Below, one piece after another: positions 1 through 6,406 of a DNA stretch of 10,926 nucleotides. A program made the translations under genes and the position numbers. The notes below the pieces were generated by a model that was not told the origin of the DNA, made no database searches, and saw only the letters and a program-made list of their open reading frames with translations. Every line of letters begins with the position of its first letter. The first letter of the stretch is position 1. The stretch spans positions 1 to 10,926 of the forward strand of contig CALVEE010000217.1 in NCBI GenBank assembly GCA_944326495.1, in the 5' to 3' direction. Source of the stretch: Candidatus Gastranaerophilales bacterium (lineage in GTDB: Bacteria > Cyanobacteriota > Vampirovibrionia > Gastranaerophilales > Gastranaerophilaceae).

Positions 1-1126
1 TTGCAAGAGTTAAAGCAAAACCTTTAACAATGCTTGTTCCGCAGAAATACAGGATTACGCAGGTAATAATTGTTGTCATGTTTGAGTCAAAAATACTTGT
101 GAAAGCTCTGTCGAACCCTGAATTAATAGCTGTAAAGAGTGTTCTTCCGGCTCTTAATTCTTCTTTTGTTCTTTCAAAGATTAAAATATTAGCGTCTACT
201 GCCATCCCTATACTCAGGATAAAACCAGCAATACCTGCAAGAGTAAGTGTTACCGGAATTGCTTTAAATAGCGCGAATAACATTAAACCGTAAATTATAA
301 GCGCAACATCTGCAATTAACCCGGGCGCTCTATAGTATAGAGCCATAAATACCATTACAAATCCTAAACCGATTGCGCCTGCAAGTTTGGATTTTGCGAT
401 ACTGTCTGCTCCGAGAGTCGGCCCTACTGTATTTTCTTCAATAATCTTAGCCGGAACAGGGAGTGCGCCTGCGTTTAGAAGGTCAACCATTTTCTTAGCT
501 TCTTCATAAGCAAAACCGCTGTCACCGCCTGATATTTGAGCTCTTCCACCCGTAATAGGTTCTCTGATAACAGGAGCGGATTGAAGTTCGCCGTTAAAGA
601 AGATTGCCATTGGCTGGCCTACAAGTTTTTTAGTCAAATCTGCAAACTTTTTAGTGCCTTCATTGTTGAATTCTAAATCAACAACCCATTGTCCGTTCTG
701 GGAATTTGTGCTCAGGTTTGCTTTTGATAAGTCTTTACCGGTAAGTCCTGTAGCTTCCCATTCAGCTTCTCCGTCTTTCATAACAGGTTTTCTGAAATCG
801 AGTTCTGCAGTTTCGCCTAAATAAGCTTTTGCCTGATTTAAGTCTGAAACATCGGGAATTTCGATTACAAGACGTCTGTCGCCGGAGCGCTGAACCACGG
901 TTTCTGATACACCTAATTTATTAACTCTGTTTTCGATTGCAATCTGCAAGCTTGACATCATATCGGGTGTAATTTGCGCGATTGTATCTGTAGTCTGCGC
1001 TTCTAGTACGAGGCGTGAGCCGCCTACCAAATCCAAACCAAGTTTTGTCGGCTTGACGCATATTGTTATTATAGACGCGATAACAATAAGGACAATCGCC
1101 CAAAACAGTATCAGTTTATTCTTCAT
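1..1126 (-). CDS. secD: Protein translocase subunit SecD (3' end cut off by window edge)
   Basis: SecD is a membrane subunit of the Sec export machinery. With SecF it uses the proton-motive force to help pull proteins across the cytoplasmic membrane. I translated the minus strand from the ATG at 1126, and the frame stays open to base 1 (375 codons). Residues 5-23 form the N-terminal membrane helix, followed by the family motif GLDLVGGSRLVLEA (30-43). The periplasmic P1 region covers about 45-235. The membrane block starts near 245 and carries AVDANILIFERTKEEL (309-324) and DSNMTT (347-352), both with the conserved aspartates expected for proton coupling. The C-terminal helices are nearly complete, so roughly 30 residues are probably missing. 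The start is supported by AAGGAG seven bases upstream. secF would be expected just off the left edge. Identification is firm from the motifs; a SecDF fusion cannot be excluded because the end is not seen. Confidence 0.95.
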   Translation of the reverse strand, partial: MKNKLILFWAIVLIVIASIITICVKPTKLGLDLVGGSRLVLEAQTTDTIAQITPDMMSSLQIAIENRVNKLGVSETVVQRSGDRRLVIEIPDVSDLNQAKAYLGETAELDFRKPVMKDGEAEWEATGLTGKDLSKANLSTNSQNGQWVVDLEFNNEGTKKFADLTKKLVGQPMAIFFNGELQSAPVIREPITGGRAQISGGDSGFAYEEAKKMVDLLNAGALPVPAKIIEENTVGPTLGADSIAKSKLAGAIGLGFVMVFMALYYRAPGLIADVALIIYGLMLFALFKAIPVTLTLAGIAGFILSIGMAVDANILIFERTKEELRAGRTLFTAINSGFDRAFTSIFDSNMTTIITCVILYFCGTSIVKGFALTLA

Positions 1127-1133
1127 CTATGTA

Positions 1134-1159
1134 CTCCTTATACTATAATTTAAATTATA
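1134..1159 (-). promoter_or_regulatory. secD -10 box and ribosome binding site
   Basis: On the minus strand a perfect TATAAT (1159 to 1154) is followed about 15 nt later by TAAGGAG, and then by the secD ATG. No good -35 hexamer is visible. If used, this promoter would give a leader of about 20 nt and let secD be expressed apart from dapA, whose stop lies 70 nt upstream. No terminator hairpin separates the two genes, so read-through is also likely. Confidence 0.45.
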
Positions 1160-1196
1160 TCCCAAATCTGAAACAAAATAATCTTGCCCGACTGTA

Positions 1197-2075
1197 TTAT
1201 ATAGAATCAAGCGTAAAGATTAATTCCGTTTTTTCGGCTTTTGTAAGTTCAACAAGCGGACGTCTTACATATTCTTCAATAATTTCTTTATATGCAAGAG
1301 CAGCTTTTACGGGAACCGGATTAGGCGCCATAAACAGCTTTTTGAATATCGGATAAAGCTTCTGGTGCATGTTTTTGGCTGTCATAACATCGCCGGTTTT
1401 GAAGTTTCTAATCATTGATTTAATTTCTTTTCCGAAAAGATGTGAGGCAACAGAGATTACGCCGTGTGCTCCTAAAGAAAGCATCGGAAGCGTGAGGCTG
1501 TCATCACCTGAATATACCGTAAAATCTTTAGGACAGTTCATTTTAATATCGGTTATAACGTCCATATCTCCAAAGCTCTGCTTAACTGCAACAATATTTT
1601 GATATTTTCTTGCAAGAGTCTTTATTGTGTCAACAGACATGTTAACCCCCGTGCGTGAAGGAATATTATATAAGATAACCGGAATTTCAACGGCTTCTGC
1701 TACTGCTGAAAAATGCTCAATCATGCCTGCCTGAGAAGGCTTGTTATAATAAGGAACGACTGATAAAATAGCATCAGCCCCTTCTTTTTCAGCCTTTTTA
1801 GACATCATAACCGCGGTTTCTGTAGAATTAGAGCCGGCTCCCATAATAATCTTACCTTTTCCTGCGATTGCTCTTTTTGCACTGCATAAGATTTCGATTT
1901 CTTCTTCATGGGTCAGAGTCGGAGACTCACCTGTAGTACCGGTTACAAGAATAGCATCAGAACCAGTATTAACAAGCTGGTAAGCTAATGCTTCCACTTT
2001 TTCATAATCGACTTCTCTTTTTTCATTGAATGGTGTTACCATTGCCGTAATTACTTCACCCGCGTCATATCTCAT
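1197..2075 (-). CDS. dapA: 4-hydroxy-tetrahydrodipicolinate synthase
   Basis: DapA condenses pyruvate with aspartate-4-semialdehyde, the first committed step of the diaminopimelate/lysine pathway, in the cytoplasm. The 292-residue length is typical for this TIM-barrel family. Visible active-site elements are GTTGESPTL (46-54) with the Thr pair T47/T48, VVPYYNKP (106-113), the catalytic tyrosine Y136 in LYNIPSRTG with R141, the Schiff-base lysine K165 in VAVKQSFGD, and GAHGVISV (202-209). Around the usual lysine feedback site, N83 and H56 are kept. The positions matching E. coli H56 and E84 are E59 and T87, so lysine inhibition may be weak (inference). The usual KEASG after the catalytic lysine reads KQSFG here. 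The start is supported by AAAGGAG eight bases upstream. The gene lies between the membrane-protein gene and secD, with no functional link apparent. Confidence 0.96.
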   Translation of the reverse strand: MRYDAGEVITAMVTPFNEKREVDYEKVEALAYQLVNTGSDAILVTGTTGESPTLTHEEEIEILCSAKRAIAGKGKIIMGAGSNSTETAVMMSKKAEKEGADAILSVVPYYNKPSQAGMIEHFSAVAEAVEIPVILYNIPSRTGVNMSVDTIKTLARKYQNIVAVKQSFGDMDVITDIKMNCPKDFTVYSGDDSLTLPMLSLGAHGVISVASHLFGKEIKSMIRNFKTGDVMTAKNMHQKLYPIFKKLFMAPNPVPVKAALAYKEIIEEYVRRPLVELTKAEKTELIFTLDSI

Positions 2076-2083
2076 ATATTCTA

Positions 2084-2107
2084 CTCCTTTATTTGTCTCT
2101 TATTATA
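2084..2107 (-). promoter_or_regulatory. dapA -10 box and ribosome binding site
   Basis: A perfect TATAAT (2107 to 2102) directly abuts the stop codon of the upstream membrane-protein gene. AAAGGAG (2090 to 2084) follows, then the dapA ATG at 2075. A convincing -35 hexamer is not visible. The box would allow dapA to be transcribed separately within an otherwise continuous minus-strand gene series. Confidence 0.45.
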
Positions 2108-2959
2108 CTACAGAATTTCTTTAAACTCATGCACTTCTAAAGTTGTATCGCCGTTTTGGAATATTCCTATCTGCGAAGTTCCGTACCTGTGCGATGTATT
2201 AAATTTGTATCTGTAAGCTGTATCTGCAGCCATTGTTACTTTGCCAAAATGTTTTAAATCCGCAACTTTCTTTAACTGCGGCAAATTATCACCGGATTGA
2301 ATACAAATAGAATAATCAAGCGGAGCGTTTGAATTAAGGATTTTAAACAGTACATCTAAAACCGCGTCAATTTCTTCAAAGCTGTTGAATTGATATAGAA
2401 AACCGCCGTCATAATTCATTGAATGAGCTCCGGTTTTTTCGGCGATAAATTTGTTCATTAATTGGTTTTGCTCATCTATATTAATATTCAATTCCTTGTG
2501 TGAAAACTTCTTTTTCAATGCTGTATGAATAAGGATTGCGTATTTGCTGATTTTCTTTTCTTCCTTTTTAACATTGTCCTGCAGACTCTTATTCATAATT
2601 TTTTTTTCGGCTTTTTTATAAGCTCTCCAGCTGTCGTCATAAATATCTTCTATTTTTTCGGTAATCATTATGAACAAATTCATCAAATAGAATGCTATAA
2701 CCAGAAGTATTAATGCATTAAAGAATTTAAACTCAAAAACAGCCTCAAATAAATTAAGCGAGCCTGAATAAATGCTGTCTCCAATCTTAACGAGTCCTTC
2801 TAAAAATCCTCTTATGAAGTTAAGCCAGCCCCAGTCCCCGCCTGTCAGGTTTTCGACCCAGTAGAACAAGAGCATTAAAATACAAAATACTATAACAATT
2901 TTCATAAACTGCCAGAAACTTTTTATGAATTTGAAAAGAGCCACCATTAAATCATGCAT
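2108..2959 (-). CDS. Two-helix membrane protein with cyclase-like soluble tail (uncharacterised)
   Basis: I do not recognise a named family. The 283-residue protein has two hydrophobic membrane segments (about 20-35 and 80-99). Between them is a stretch containing GGDWGWLNF, probably outside the membrane. A charged, probably helical linker rich in Lys and Glu (100-137) follows, then a soluble cytoplasmic domain (138-283). The domain has the strand and helix order of class III nucleotide cyclases: YAILIHTALKKKF, YDGGFLYQF (183-191), DYSICIQSGDN (215-225), then FGK...ADTAYRY (238-251). The last of these matches the family's VNxAxR pattern with Asp in place of Asn. The first metal-binding Asp is not seen, so any catalysis is doubtful. 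The start codon follows TAGGAG, which overlaps the panC stop only 3 nt away, so translation is probably coupled to panC. The cyclase relation is by eye and tentative; the membrane topology is more secure. Confidence 0.85.
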   Translation of the reverse strand: MHDLMVALFKFIKSFWQFMKIVIVFCILMLLFYWVENLTGGDWGWLNFIRGFLEGLVKIGDSIYSGSLNLFEAVFEFKFFNALILLVIAFYLMNLFIMITEKIEDIYDDSWRAYKKAEKKIMNKSLQDNVKKEEKKISKYAILIHTALKKKFSHKELNINIDEQNQLMNKFIAEKTGAHSMNYDGGFLYQFNSFEEIDAVLDVLFKILNSNAPLDYSICIQSGDNLPQLKKVADLKHFGKVTMAADTAYRYKFNTSHRYGTSQIGIFQNGDTTLEVHEFKEIL

Positions 2960-2962
2960 TTT

Positions 2963-3814
2963 TTATTCTCCTAAATAAATATTATCAATTAATCTTACGT
3001 TTTCGACCCTGCAGGCAATAAGTGCAATTGAGTCGTTATTAGCCTTTTCCTGTTCTTCAAGAGTATTTTTATCTAATATTTCCAAATATTCTAAATCATG
3101 TCTATCTGTTAAATAGCTGTAAGCCGTTTCTTTTAAGGCGCTTATATCAGTAATTCCTTTGCTGTAACAAGCTTTTATATTGTTTAAAATCCGGCTTAAT
3201 ACTAAAGCATCTTTTTTACCATCTTCTGACAGGTACTTGTTTCTTGAGCTTAAAGCAAGTCCGGACTCTTCTCTTACAATCGGACACTGGATAATTTCAA
3301 CGGGGATATTCAAATCCTTAACCATTTTCCTTATTATAACCGCCTGCTGTGCGTCTTTTTGTCCGAAAAATGCATAATCGGGCTGTGCTATATTAAATAG
3401 TTTTAGAACAACCGTGCAGACTCCGTCAAAATGTCCGGTTCTTGTCTTTCCGCAAAGTTTGTTTACGTAGAAAAACGGCGGGCAGACATAAGTCAGAGTA
3501 TCATTAGAGAGCCTCTGTCCTTCGCCGTACATTTCTTTAGGTGAAGGCGCAAATACAATATCGACTCCCGCATCTTTGCATAATTCATAATCTTTTTCTA
3601 TAGTTCTCGGATATTTATCAAAATCCTCAGAAGGCCCGAATTGAATAGGGTTAACAAAAACGGATACAATAACTTTATCACAGGTTTCTTTTGCCTTCTT
3701 TATTAAACTCAAATGTCCGGCATGTAACGCCCCCATAGTAGGTACAAGCCCGACGGTTAAGCCTTTCCATTCTTTACGTGCCCTTCTTACGTCATCTATT
3801 GTATGCAGTAACAT
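2963..3814 (-). CDS. panC: Pantothenate synthetase
   Basis: PanC joins pantoate and beta-alanine using ATP, through a pantoyl-adenylate intermediate, to make pantothenate (vitamin B5, the coenzyme A precursor). The 283-residue length is typical. Nucleotidyltransferase motifs are clear: PTMGALHAGHLSL (25-37, with H31 and H34), VFVNPIQFG (52-60), LCGKTRTGHFDGV (120-132), FFGQKDAQQ (149-157) and REESGLALSSRN (181-192). The start has AGAGG about seven bases upstream. The gene sits 26 nt after the deaminase gene and 3 nt before the membrane-protein gene on the same strand, which suggests one transcript. panB and panD are not in the window. Confidence 0.97.
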   Translation of the reverse strand: MLLHTIDDVRRARKEWKGLTVGLVPTMGALHAGHLSLIKKAKETCDKVIVSVFVNPIQFGPSEDFDKYPRTIEKDYELCKDAGVDIVFAPSPKEMYGEGQRLSNDTLTYVCPPFFYVNKLCGKTRTGHFDGVCTVVLKLFNIAQPDYAFFGQKDAQQAVIIRKMVKDLNIPVEIIQCPIVREESGLALSSRNKYLSEDGKKDALVLSRILNNIKACYSKGITDISALKETAYSYLTDRHDLEYLEILDKNTLEEQEKANNDSIALIACRVENVRLIDNIYLGE

Positions 3815-3840
3815 TTTATTCCTCTCTCATTAAATCTTTT

Positions 3841-4302
3841 TTATGTATTTAAACAAACCGGATTTTCGAGTTCGCGCTTAATATCCTCGACCGATACATG
3901 GACAATCGGCGAATTATCATCCTTTTTCAAATATACATCTATAATCCCTGATTGGACAATAAATCTTTTGCATAATATACAAATAAAATTATGCCCGTAA
4001 ATATACATAGAAGCTCCCATACATCTATCCTGCCCTGCCTGAATAATAGCATTTTGTTCTGCATGGATGGAGCGGCAGGTTTCATAGCAGGTTCCTGACG
4101 GGATTTTGTTCTTAATCCTGTAGCACTCACCCCGCTCATAGCAGGACTCTACGCCGGAGGGTGTTCCATTATATCCTGTAGCTTTTATTTTCTTATCCTG
4201 CCCGACGATTACTGCGCCTACTTGCGCGCGCAGGCAGTTAGAACGCGACGAACACGTTTTGGCCATATCTAAAAAATAATCTGTCCACGATTTTATTCCC
4301 AT
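3841..4302 (-). CDS. dCMP deaminase / ComEB-type zinc-dependent cytidylate deaminase
   Basis: This is a member of the cytidine/deoxycytidylate deaminase family, most like dCMP deaminases of the ComEB type, which convert dCMP to dUMP for dTTP synthesis. From the ATG at 4302 the protein has 153 residues, a normal length. The catalytic zinc site is visible: HAEQNAI (H80, E82) and CILC (C108, C111). The N-terminal CSSRSNCLRAQVGAVIV and ATGYNGTPSGVESC stretches are the substrate and second-zinc region typical of this subfamily. A TTG 18 nt upstream is in frame. I prefer the ATG because neither start has a Shine-Dalgarno sequence and the ATG lies exactly 6 nt after a perfect TATAAT, suggesting a leaderless message. 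The gene begins immediately after a terminator belonging to the preceding small gene. Substrate (dCMP rather than another cytidine compound) is inferred from family resemblance. Confidence 0.9.
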   Translation of the reverse strand: MGIKSWTDYFLDMAKTCSSRSNCLRAQVGAVIVGQDKKIKATGYNGTPSGVESCYERGECYRIKNKIPSGTCYETCRSIHAEQNAIIQAGQDRCMGASMYIYGHNFICILCKRFIVQSGIIDVYLKKDDNSPIVHVSVEDIKRELENPVCLNT

Positions 4303-4308
4303 AAACTT

Positions 4309-4314
4309 ATTATA
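4309..4314 (-). promoter_or_regulatory. -10 box for a candidate leaderless deaminase mRNA
   Basis: A perfect TATAAT on the minus strand is followed by AAGTTT and then the ATG at 4302. Initiation at the usual distance from a -10 box would fall on or next to the start codon. The -35 region overlaps the terminator hairpin just upstream and is poor (TTTTAC at 17-nt spacing). Confidence 0.5.
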
Positions 4315-4318
4315 TAAC

Positions 4319-4346
4319 AAAAAGCCGTAAGTAAAACTTACAGCTT
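4319..4346 (-). terminator. Intrinsic terminator of the small gene 4388-4543
   Basis: An 11-bp inverted repeat (4322-4332 with 4336-4346, loop 4333-4335) is followed by a T run when read on the minus strand. The single mismatch becomes a G-U wobble only in minus-strand RNA. Both this and the T run point to termination of minus-strand transcription, just before the deaminase promoter. Confidence 0.7.
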
Positions 4347-4387
4347 GTGGAGAAAATGTATATTTGAGTCTTAGAGGAAAAGAAAAC

Positions 4388-4543
4388 TTAAACAGTGACT
4401 TCTTCTTTGAAATAATCTACGACGGTGTCCATTACATTATCAAAGAAGAAGTCCAATTCTTGTGATAATGACATTTCAATTTTGTTCATTTCTAAATTCT
4501 CCTGTCTGTTAAATCTTGATACCATTTCGTTTTCGATACGCAT
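4388..4543 (-). CDS. Small acidic protein of 51 residues, unknown function
   Basis: I found this short frame by translating the minus strand from the ATG at 4543: it begins MRIENEMVSRFNRQ, contains LSQELDFFFDNVMD and ends VVDYFKEEVTV before a TAA. It has no signal peptide or Cys/His motif. The second half would form an amphipathic helix rich in Phe, Val, Asp and Glu, so a small adaptor or regulator is possible but unproven. Three things support it as a real gene: AAAGGA about nine bases upstream of the ATG, a TATAAT about 20 nt upstream of the start, and a well-formed terminator about 40 nt downstream. It is therefore probably a self-contained transcription unit upstream of the deaminase gene. 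I recognise no family. Confidence 0.65.
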   Translation of the reverse strand: MRIENEMVSRFNRQENLEMNKIEMSLSQELDFFFDNVMDTVVDYFKEEVTV

Positions 4544-4551
4544 ACTTTTAA

Positions 4552-4568
4552 ATCCTTTCCTAATTATA
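4552..4568 (-). promoter_or_regulatory. -10 box and ribosome binding site of the small gene
   Basis: TATAAT (4568 to 4563) on the minus strand is followed closely by the purine-rich GGAAAGGAT and then the ATG at 4543. No convincing -35 hexamer is seen. The leader would be about 15 nt long. Confidence 0.45.
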
Positions 4569-4719
4569 TTCTCTGGGGCTTGTATATTTTTGCTTACAGA
4601 TATGTTATCGGCATTTTTTTGAAAAACTTTAGGCTTTTATTAAAAATGTTTACAAATATTTACATTGTTTTTTTAATGATAAATATCAGATTGTCAATAA
4701 TATCAATAAACAATTGCAG

Positions 4720-4750
4720 TTGACATATTGTAGCGAAAACACTACAATAT
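4720..4750 (+). promoter_or_regulatory. Strong promoter with overlapping 9-bp inverted-repeat operator (toxin-antitoxin)
   Basis: A consensus TTGACA (4720-4725) is separated by exactly 17 nt from TACAAT (4743-4748). A perfect inverted repeat, ATATTGTAG (4725-4733) and CTACAATAT (4742-4750) with an 8-nt spacer, fills the spacer and covers the -10 box. This is where an autorepressing antitoxin of the HTH type would bind. It is the best promoter in the window, and transcription would start at about 4755. Confidence 0.8.
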
Positions 4751-4754
4751 AAGT

Positions 4755-4891
4755 ATGAAACAAATAAAATTTTATCAACTGTTGTAATTCTTTTATATGC
4801 TGGAGATAAATCTAATCAGCAAAAAGATATTAAAATTGCCCAAAGTTATTTACAAAATATGAAGGGAAATAATTATGACAGAATTAAATGA
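4755..4891 (+). pseudogene. Internally deleted HigB-type (HI1419-like) toxin remnant
   Basis: No intact toxin gene precedes the antitoxin. In the frame ending at the TGA at 4889-4891 I read TVVILLYAGDKSNQQKDI followed by KIAQSYLQNM, the conserved C-terminal block of the RelE/Gp49-type 'addiction module killer' family (usually LLCGGDKSTQQKDI..A). A full toxin is about 100 residues; only about 40 remain. The ATG at 4755 lies 6 nt after the -10 box, starts MKQIKFYQLL and stops at 4787 in a different frame. The simplest reading is that the original start and the original tail were joined by an out-of-frame deletion of the middle. The tail overlaps the antitoxin start by 17 nt, the layout normal for an intact operon. 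The family assignment is strong; the deletion history is inference. Confidence 0.8.
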
Positions 4892-5162
4892 TTTTATTAT
4901 AGAACAACTAAAAGATGAAAAATTTCAAAAAGAATATATGAATGAAAGTCTGGCCGAATATATCAATGATGGAGATTTCAATGCGTTCTTTCGTTCTTTA
5001 GAACTGGTGATAAAATCCAGAGATAGTATTTCCGGTTTTTGTGAAAAAGCAGGAATTGACAGAGCTATGCTGTATCAAATTTTCAATGGCAAAAGAGTTC
5101 CCAAAGTTGATACTCTTGCCAAAATCCTAAAAACTCTAGGCTATAATCTTAAAATTGCATAA
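4875..5162 (+). CDS. HigA-type (HI1420-like) HTH antitoxin, now without a working toxin
   Basis: This 95-residue DNA-binding protein belongs to the 'addiction module antidote' family that pairs with HI1419/HigB-like toxins. The family pattern is visible: LAEYINDGDFNAFFRSLELV (26-45) is the characteristic N-terminal helix pair, and a helix-turn-helix lies at about 51-75 (SISGFCEKAGIDRAMLYQIF). It ends in KVDTLAKILKTLGYNLKI, the typical final strand. The start ATG is preceded by GAAGGG about eight bases upstream. The normal role is to neutralise its toxin and repress its own promoter through the inverted repeat at 4725-4750. Because the toxin is broken, it may persist as an autorepressor, as protection against related toxins, or as a decaying leftover. 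The frame is intact, which suggests recent toxin loss or a retained role. Confidence 0.9.
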   Translation: MTELNDFIIEQLKDEKFQKEYMNESLAEYINDGDFNAFFRSLELVIKSRDSISGFCEKAGIDRAMLYQIFNGKRVPKVDTLAKILKTLGYNLKIA

Positions 5163-5201
5163 GACTTTTATAATTATTTGATTTAATTTATCCTGGCAAT
5201 T

Positions 5202-5256
5202 CTGCTTGTAAAATAATCATTTTTGTATTAAAATCAGCTTGTTAAAATAATATTTT
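5202..5256 (+). repeat. Imperfect direct duplication in the dnaN promoter region
   Basis: CTGCTTG-TAAAATAATCATTTT (from 5202) is nearly repeated as CAGCTTGTTAAAATAAT-ATTTT (from 5235), an offset of 33 bp or about three helical turns. The first copy contains the -35 hexamer; the second lies downstream of the -10 box, covering the likely start site and the leader. It could be a chance AT-rich duplication or a paired protein-binding site. Confidence 0.5.
5206..5234 (+). promoter_or_regulatory. dnaN promoter
   Basis: TTGTAA (5206-5211) and TAAAAT (5229-5234) are spaced by 17 nt. Transcription would begin near 5241, giving a leader of about 30 nt that carries GAGGGG before the dnaN ATG at 5271. 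Confidence 0.55.
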
Positions 5257-5270
5257 GAGGGGTGTATTAA

Positions 5271-6392
5271 ATGAAATTTTCAGCTAATAAAGATGATTTG
5301 CTAAACGGTATAAAGATTGTAGAAAGAGCAACTGTTGTTAAAGGTTTGCAGCCGGTTCTTGCTAATGTGCTTATTGAAACAGAAGGCGCAAATCAGGTTA
5401 AGCTGACTGCAACAGATTTTGATATATCAATTATTACTCTTATAGACGCTCACGTTGAAGCAGAAGGCAAATTTACGCTTCCGGCTAAAAAACTCGGCGA
5501 GATACTCTCAAGGCTGAATGATGATTTAATTAACCTTGAATTCAGCGACTCTGCTGCTACAATTACCTGCAAAAACTCTAAATTTGATATAATCGGTATT
5601 TCAGCAAATGAATTCCCGCGTATTGAAGAGAATATTTCCGAAGAAGATTGTATGGAAATTGAAACTAAACCTTTTGCAAAAGCTATCAGACAGGTTGTCT
5701 CGGCTGCTGCGGGTTATGAAACTAACAATCTTTTATCAGGCGTCGTGTGCGAAGTTAATAAAAATATATTAGAAATGGCAGCAACTGACGGAAACAGGCT
5801 TGCAAGAGTCCGTGAAGTAGTTAAAAATAAGTCTACTGATGATGAAAAGCCGTTTGAAATGCTTCTTTCTTCAAGAGTTCTTGCTGAATTATCTAAAATC
5901 TCTCTTTTAACAGAGTCTGAAACAATAAAAATTTGCAAAGAGAGAAAAAAGATTGTTATAACGATTGACAAAACCAAGATTGTAACAAACCTTATGTTCG
6001 GACAGTTCCCGAAATATAACCAGCTTATCCCGCAGTCATTCCCGAAAGAAGCTGTAATTGATAAGTTTAACTTAATTTCGGCTCTCGAAAGGGTTGCTGT
6101 TATGGTAAGCGAAAAGAACAGTATTGTGAAATTTGAGTTTGCCGATAATACTCTCAAACTCTCCGGTGATTCTCCGGAGGCCGGTAATTCGCAGGATGAG
6201 ATTGATATCAAATATACAGGCGAACCGCTTGCTATTGCGTTTAATTACAAGTTTATACTTGAATTCCTCAAAATAGCGGAGTCTGAAGAAATTAAGGTTG
6301 AGCTTAATACTCCGTTATCAGCAACAGTATTTGCGCCTGTGTCTGATGAGGATTATATTTATCTTGTAATGCCTGTGCAGTTAAGAGGCTAA
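5271..6392 (+). CDS. dnaN: DNA polymerase III beta subunit (sliding clamp)
   Basis: The beta clamp is a ring-shaped dimer that holds DNA polymerase III and other repair and replication enzymes on DNA. The 373-residue length and three similar domains (about 1-120, 121-245, 246-373) are typical. Recognisable blocks include the N-terminal MKFSANKDDLL, LPAKKLGEIL (69-78), FDIIGISANEFP (104-115), AATDGNRLARV (169-179), FGQFPKYNQLIP (243-254) and the C-terminal YLVMPVQL, which contributes to the partner-binding pocket. The start follows GAGGGG. Unlike many bacteria there is no dnaA beside it and I see no DnaA-box cluster, so this is not an obvious origin. It is followed after 14 nt by the isopropylmalate dehydratase-type small subunit gene, with which it is probably co-transcribed. 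Confidence 0.97.
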   Translation: MKFSANKDDLLNGIKIVERATVVKGLQPVLANVLIETEGANQVKLTATDFDISIITLIDAHVEAEGKFTLPAKKLGEILSRLNDDLINLEFSDSAATITCKNSKFDIIGISANEFPRIEENISEEDCMEIETKPFAKAIRQVVSAAAGYETNNLLSGVVCEVNKNILEMAATDGNRLARVREVVKNKSTDDEKPFEMLLSSRVLAELSKISLLTESETIKICKERKKIVITIDKTKIVTNLMFGQFPKYNQLIPQSFPKEAVIDKFNLISALERVAVMVSEKNSIVKFEFADNTLKLSGDSPEAGNSQDEIDIKYTGEPLAIAFNYKFILEFLKIAESEEIKVELNTPLSATVFAPVSDEDYIYLVMPVQLRG

Positions 6393-6406
6393 TTGGGGAG
6401 GAAAAG

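Noticed and set aside
4303..4320. TTG at 4320 as the start of the deaminase
   Set aside because: It has no ribosome site and would extend into the terminator and promoter DNA. The ATG at 4302 keeps the normal family start and fits the TATAAT position.
4640..4680. A plus-strand terminator (AAAAATGT...ACATTGTTTTTTT)
   Set aside because: The stem is only A-T rich with a bulge, and there is no plus-strand gene upstream for it to terminate.
4345..5270. A replication origin near dnaN
   Set aside because: dnaA is not adjacent and I see no cluster of TTATCCACA-like DnaA boxes. dnaN lies away from the origin in several lineages.
5714..6211. Long open frame antisense to dnaN
   Set aside because: It mirrors the codon bias of dnaN, has no ribosome site or recognisable protein features, and lies wholly within a confident gene.
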